Assembly (NCBI GenBank): GCA_934546725.1
Contig: CAKTED010000048.1
Span: 1 to 9,240 of the forward strand
Reading direction: 5' to 3'
DNA length: 9,240 nucleotides
Source: an uncultured Oscillospiraceae bacterium
GTDB lineage: Bacteria > Bacillota > Clostridia > Oscillospirales > Oscillospiraceae
Below are positions 6,350-9,240 of this stretch, in pieces. Position 1 is the stretch's first letter, and every line of letters begins with the position of its first letter. The notes under the pieces were generated by a model, which made no database searches, had not been told where the DNA came from, and was given only the letters and a program-made list of their open reading frames with translations. Position numbers and translations under genes: made by a program.

Positions 6350-6365
6350 TGTGAATTATATCACA
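6350..6365. promoter_or_regulatory. CRP/FNR-type palindrome over the ferredoxin -10
   Basis: TGTGA (6350-6354), six bases, TCACA (6361-6365): an exact match to the TGTGA-N6-TCACA consensus of the CRP/FNR regulator superfamily. The six central bases are, on the minus strand, the -10 hexamer TATAAT itself. A protein bound here would cover the -10 and so should repress. The regulator is not in the window. HcpR, which controls hybrid-cluster protein and ferredoxin genes in some anaerobes with a similar motif, is one candidate from memory. Confidence 0.6.
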
Positions 6366-6383
6366 GTCATGGTAATTTGTAAA
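6355..6383 (-). promoter_or_regulatory. Strong sigma-A type promoter of the ferredoxin gene
   Basis: On the minus strand TTTACA (6383-6378; 5 of 6) is followed by 17 bases and a perfect TATAAT (6360-6355), with TGA before it as an extended -10. The start would be near 6348, leaving a leader of about 52 bases. Nothing else in the 189-base divergent region 6297-6485 looks like a promoter for this gene. Confidence 0.85.
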
Positions 6384-6426
6384 TTTAAAATCAGTCTTTT
6401 CCAACTTTTATCGCATTTTTCGCGCA

Positions 6427-6456
6427 TTGACACGGAGACGGATTTGGTGTTAACAT
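6427..6456 (+). promoter_or_regulatory. Promoter of the amidohydrolase-acyltransferase pair
   Basis: A perfect TTGACA (6427-6432) is followed by 18 bases and TAACAT (6451-6456; 4 of 6), with TGT just before it as an extended -10. The start would be near 6463, about 23 bases ahead of the ATG at 6486. It diverges from the ferredoxin promoter, with 43 bases between the two -35 boxes. Confidence 0.65.
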
Positions 6457-6485
6457 TATAAAAAACTCTTCCATGGGGTGAGTAT

Positions 6486-7412
6486 ATGGAGATTATCGAC
6501 GCGCACGTCCACATTGTTCCCCGCGAGCTGCTCGGAAGCCATGACGAGCGCTTCGACGTGACCGTGCTGCCATTCGGCGTAAAGTCCGCGCCGTTTGGAA
6601 GCATCCAGTTCATGCCGCCCTGCTTTGAGGACAGCAGCTTTTCCGCCGAGGCGCTTATTGCCACGCTCGACAGCGCCGGCGTGAGCCGCGCGATCATAAT
6701 GCAGTCGCTCTGCAATGCTTCAAACGAGGCCGTGGCGCGTGCCGTAGCCGCGCATCCGGGGCGGCTTGCCGGCGCAATGGTCATAGAGCCCAGCGGCGAG
6801 AGCTGCCTTGACGACATCCGCCGCTGGCACGGGCGTGGACTGACTGTGATGAAATTTGAAACAAGCGCCGGACTCGGCTACACGCACCCGAATGCCTATC
6901 CTGATCTGCGCTTCGATTCGCCGCTTTTTTGCCGCGTTTTTGAGCTTGCGCAGTCGCTCGGCACAAGCGTCACGATAGACCCCGGCCGCATTGGCTCGCA
7001 GTGCTACCGGCCGGACATTCTTCGCAAAATGGCGCTCGCCTTCCCGGCGCTGCGCTTCATAATCTGCCACCTCGGCTTTCCCTTCGCAGGTCTGCGGGCA
7101 GATGCGGAAAAATATGCTCTCTGGCGGGATATGCTTCGCCTGGCCATGCTTCCCAACGTCTGGTTCGACGTTGCCGCCATGCCGGATCTCTTTGCGGAGA
7201 AGGGCTACCCATTTTCGGACGCCACAGGATTTCTGCGCGAATTTCTGGAGCTCTTCCCCGGCAAGGCGATATGGGGCTCGGATATTCCAGGCACGCTCTG
7301 CTCCGCCACATATCCGCAGATGGCAGACATGTTCTCCTGCTCCGGCCTTTTCAGCGAGACCGAGCTTGAATCGCTCTTTGCGGGCGCGGCGCGGGCCGCC
7401 TACTCGCTGTAA
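6486..7412 (+). CDS. Amidohydrolase family 2 (metal-dependent hydrolase/decarboxylase)
   Basis: A 308-residue TIM-barrel enzyme of the amidohydrolase-2 family, which includes ACMSD-type decarboxylases and lactone hydrolases. Metal ligand motif DAHVHI (5-10) supplies His7 and His9, ICHLG (193-197) supplies His195, and IWGSDIP (262-268) supplies Asp266. At the strand-5 position, where ACMSD-like members have a metal-binding His, this protein reads SVTIDPGRIG (161-170), with Asp165. I recall related proteins with the same 'TID.GR.GS' form, so it may mark a subfamily rather than a defect. GGGGTGAG lies a few bases ahead of the ATG. The gene is followed after 31 bases by an acyltransferase gene, probably in one transcript. 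The substrate is unknown, and nothing nearby identifies a pathway. Confidence 0.87.
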   Translation: MEIIDAHVHIVPRELLGSHDERFDVTVLPFGVKSAPFGSIQFMPPCFEDSSFSAEALIATLDSAGVSRAIIMQSLCNASNEAVARAVAAHPGRLAGAMVIEPSGESCLDDIRRWHGRGLTVMKFETSAGLGYTHPNAYPDLRFDSPLFCRVFELAQSLGTSVTIDPGRIGSQCYRPDILRKMALAFPALRFIICHLGFPFAGLRADAEKYALWRDMLRLAMLPNVWFDVAAMPDLFAEKGYPFSDATGFLREFLELFPGKAIWGSDIPGTLCSATYPQMADMFSCSGLFSETELESLFAGAARAAYSL

Positions 7413-7443
7413 GTTCAAACGAAAACACTCTGGAGATGATTTT

Positions 7444-8256
7444 ATGCTTTATCCCTTCGTCCTTCTCAGCCTTGCGGCAACGGCGCTCTGCTGCGCGTTT
7501 TCGCCGGCGGTCTGGCCGCAGTATCTGTGGCTCGTTCCGCTGCTCTTCGTGGCATTTTTCGCCGCCGCTCTGCTGCTGTACGTCATTTTTCTGCTCTGCG
7601 TTTGCCTCTGCGTGCGCAGAAAGGATTTTCCGCAAAGCCGCAGTCGATTCATCCACTTCATAACCGTTTACACGATGGGGCTGCTCGTCAAGCTCGCGCG
7701 CGGGCGCGTTACGGTTGAGGGCGAGGAAAAGCTGCCCAAAGACGGCCGCTGGCTGCTCGTTGGCAACCACATTTCGGATTTTGACCCGCTCACGACCGTC
7801 TGGGCGCTGCGGCGGCACGAGCTTGCCTTTATCGCCAAGCCCTCAATATTCAAAATTCCCGTCGCCGGGCCGCTCATATTCCGCGATTTCTATCTGCCGA
7901 TAGACCGCGAGAACAACCGCGAAGCGCTCAAGACCATACTTAAGGCCGCCGAATACATGCGCGGCGACCTCAGCTCGATAGGCATTTATCCCGAGGGCAC
8001 GCGCAGCCATGACGGACGCCTGCTGCCCTTTAAAAACGGCGCTCTCAAGATAGCCCAGCGCGCCAAAGCGCCCGTCGTCGTCACCGTCATCGAGGGCAGC
8101 GACAGTATCGCCCGCCGCTTCCCCTTTCGCTCAACGCGCGTAACGCTCAGCATTCTTGAGGTCATAAGCGCCGAGGAGGTTGCCGCCGCGAGCACGACGG
8201 AGCTCGGAGACAGGATCCGCGCTCTCATGCTCGAAAAGCTCGGACAGCAGGAATGA
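7444..8256 (+). CDS. PlsC-type 1-acyl-glycerol-3-phosphate acyltransferase
   Basis: A 270-residue membrane-bound acyltransferase that would transfer an acyl chain to lysophosphatidate or a related lipid in phospholipid synthesis. Residues 4-20 and 27-57 are hydrophobic and form the membrane anchor. The catalytic domain shows NHISDFD (108-114), the H-x4-D motif with His109 and Asp114, then FYLPIDREN (149-157), PEGTRS (183-188) and FKNGAL (196-201), which bind the glycerophosphate part. All four blocks are in the expected order. The frame is open well upstream into the amidohydrolase gene, but that part translates to an Arg/Ser-rich shadow; the ATG at 7444 has GGAG eight bases ahead and begins the membrane segment. 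It is the second gene of a likely two-gene operon. A housekeeping PlsC and a dedicated paralogue cannot be distinguished from this sequence. Confidence 0.92.
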   Translation: MLYPFVLLSLAATALCCAFSPAVWPQYLWLVPLLFVAFFAAALLLYVIFLLCVCLCVRRKDFPQSRSRFIHFITVYTMGLLVKLARGRVTVEGEEKLPKDGRWLLVGNHISDFDPLTTVWALRRHELAFIAKPSIFKIPVAGPLIFRDFYLPIDRENNREALKTILKAAEYMRGDLSSIGIYPEGTRSHDGRLLPFKNGALKIAQRAKAPVVVTVIEGSDSIARRFPFRSTRVTLSILEVISAEEVAAASTTELGDRIRALMLEKLGQQE

Positions 8257-8270
8257 AAAGCACAAAAACA

Positions 8271-8307
8271 GGGCCGCATATCAGGGTTTGATATGCGGCC
8301 CGATTTT
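8271..8307. terminator. Bidirectional terminator between converging genes
   Basis: GGGCCGCATATCA (8271-8283) pairs perfectly with TGATATGCGGCCC (8289-8301), a 13-bp stem with a 5-base loop. On plus it is followed by GATTTTACTCTTTTTT; on minus by TGTTTTTG. It ends the acyltransferase transcript and, starting only four bases past the opposing stop codon, also the flippase-like gene. Confidence 0.88.
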
Positions 8308-9240
8308 ACTCTTTTTTCCTTTTTGCGATAACGAAGTACGCCAGCGCCGTGAACGCGGCGCAGACTATGAGCTGGATATAATAGCTTGTCCCACGGCTCA
8401 CAATGAGCACCGGCAGCGCCGCATCTCCCCATATGGGGGAAAACATCTTCAGAAACAGCGACTCGGTTATGCCCATCCCGCCCGGCAGCGGCAGCATATC
8501 TGCCGCTACCGAGATCATCGCCTGAAGCACCGCCAGCTTTATAAAGCCCGCGGACGGCGCGCCGAGCGCGCGGCAGGAAAAATACGTTACACCAAAGAGC
8601 GCAAAGCGCTGCGCAAACGTTACGAGCAGGACAATGAGTATCACCTGCGTATGCGTTTTGAAGTAGGCCGAAACATCCCTGTACTGCGCTGTGAAGCCGT
8701 CAAGCCGCTCCTCCCACAGCTTTTCCTTCTCCGGACGAAAGCGGCGCGCAAAGCGGTGCATGCACCACAGCAGCGGCCGCTCCACAAGCAGCGGACAATA
8801 TACGAGCGCAAGCAGCAGCGCCGTGAATCCAAGCGCAAGCGCAAAGCCAAGCCAGCACCACGGCAGCACGGGCTCGATATATTCCCCCACCGCGCCGGGG
8901 CGAAAGATCAGCACCACCGCGCCCACAAGAATGAGCACGAGCTTATACGTTATCGTCACGACCATCAGCACGGGCGTTGCAACGGAAACCGGTATGTCGT
9001 CCCGGTTCATCAGATAGATCTGCGCGGGCTGTCCCCCGCCCGCCATCGGCGTTATGCAGCTGAAAAAGAAGCCCGCGAAGGAGTAGAGGAAGCAGTGCGG
9101 CAGCCGCGCCCGGCAGCTCAGCGAGCGTACAAGATAATAAATTATCACTGACTCGAGGCATACAAACACGACCACGCAGAATATCGCGGGTATCATCCAG
9201 CGAAAATCCGCTGTTTTCAAATTTTGGGACAGCTCCGAAA
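8306..9240 (-). CDS. Lysylphosphatidylglycerol synthase TM / flippase-like protein (5' truncated)
   Basis: The visible 310 residues match the LPG_synthase_TM (UPF0104/YbhN) family, integral membrane proteins related to the flippase half of MprF. Markers are ITPMAGGGQPAQIY (62-75), the family's Gly-Gly-Gln-Pro loop, and LPLPGGMGITE (249-259), near the C-terminus. There are about seven hydrophobic segments. A charged cytoplasmic-type stretch (around 160-185) separates the two halves. A TTG at 9218-9220 could serve as start, but the frame stays open to the window edge and the preceding residues SELSQN lead naturally into the first helix (the family often has a similar amphipathic lead-in), so the true start is probably beyond 9240. 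No MprF catalytic (lysyl-transferase) domain follows, so aminoacylation is not expected. It may move a lipid-linked substrate across the membrane; the cargo is unknown. It ends the RKKE tail against the shared terminator. Confidence 0.9.
   Translation of the reverse strand, partial: SELSQNLKTADFRWMIPAIFCVVVFVCLESVIIYYLVRSLSCRARLPHCFLYSFAGFFFSCITPMAGGGQPAQIYLMNRDDIPVSVATPVLMVVTITYKLVLILVGAVVLIFRPGAVGEYIEPVLPWCWLGFALALGFTALLLALVYCPLLVERPLLWCMHRFARRFRPEKEKLWEERLDGFTAQYRDVSAYFKTHTQVILIVLLVTFAQRFALFGVTYFSCRALGAPSAGFIKLAVLQAMISVAADMLPLPGGMGITESLFLKMFSPIWGDAALPVLIVSRGTSYYIQLIVCAAFTALAYFVIAKRKKE

Noticed and set aside
7102..7443. Upstream extension of the acyltransferase frame into the amidohydrolase gene
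   Set aside because: The extension is an out-of-frame shadow, and GGAG before the ATG at 7444 plus the membrane segment fix the start. It is not a fusion.
8180..9151. 323-codon plus-strand open frame antisense to the flippase-like gene
   Set aside because: The translation is extremely Arg/His/Gln-rich and has no motif or start signal. It also crosses the terminator hairpin.

Overview
The window looks like a piece of chromosome from an anaerobic, fairly GC-rich Firmicute, most probably a gut Clostridium-type lineage (Oscillospiraceae/Ruminococcaceae-like). The grounds are strong purine-rich Shine-Dalgarno sites (GGAGG/GAGGG, 6-9 nt before ATG), sigma-A type promoters in AT-rich islands, a multi-cluster bacterial-type ferredoxin, a lipoprotein cyclophilin, and an intergenic repeat of the 'GTCATTC...GAATCCC' kind common in such genomes. 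This placement is inferred from style, not from a marker gene. No rRNA, tRNA, CRISPR array, transposase or phage gene was seen.

Layout: nine protein genes, two cut by the window edges. (1) 1-364, the C-terminal end of a PIN-like nuclease-type protein (+), closed by a strong hairpin terminator. (2) 421-706, a gene-free stretch holding three related imperfect repeat copies with inverted ends. (3) 707-4072, a three-gene minus-strand operon: family 2 glycosyltransferase, O-antigen ligase/polymerase-like membrane protein, and short-chain dehydrogenase, driven by a near-perfect promoter at 4124-4152. (4) 4229-5059, a divergent secreted polysaccharide deacetylase with the PgaB/IcaB-type H-x4-H motif. 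(5) 5139-5771, a lipoprotein cyclophilin (-). (6) 5913-6296, a 127-residue ferredoxin with four Cys-rich motifs (-). (7) 6486-7412 and 7444-8256, a plus-strand pair: an amidohydrolase-2 family enzyme and a PlsC-type acyltransferase. (8) 8306-9240, a LPG-synthase/flippase-like membrane protein (-), cut by the right edge.

How they fit together: the glycosyltransferase, ligase-like protein and divergent deacetylase make a plausible small surface-polysaccharide unit (sugar addition, polymerisation or ligation, extracellular deacetylation). The dehydrogenase is co-transcribed but has no obvious role there. The acyltransferase and the flippase-like protein both concern membrane lipids but converge rather than form an operon. 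Each convergent junction carries one hairpin that can serve both strands. I see no clearly unprecedented system. The observations most worth checking are a CRP/FNR-type palindrome whose central six bases are exactly the ferredoxin -10 hexamer, the repeat cluster at 421-706, and an amidohydrolase that has Asp where a metal-binding His is usual.
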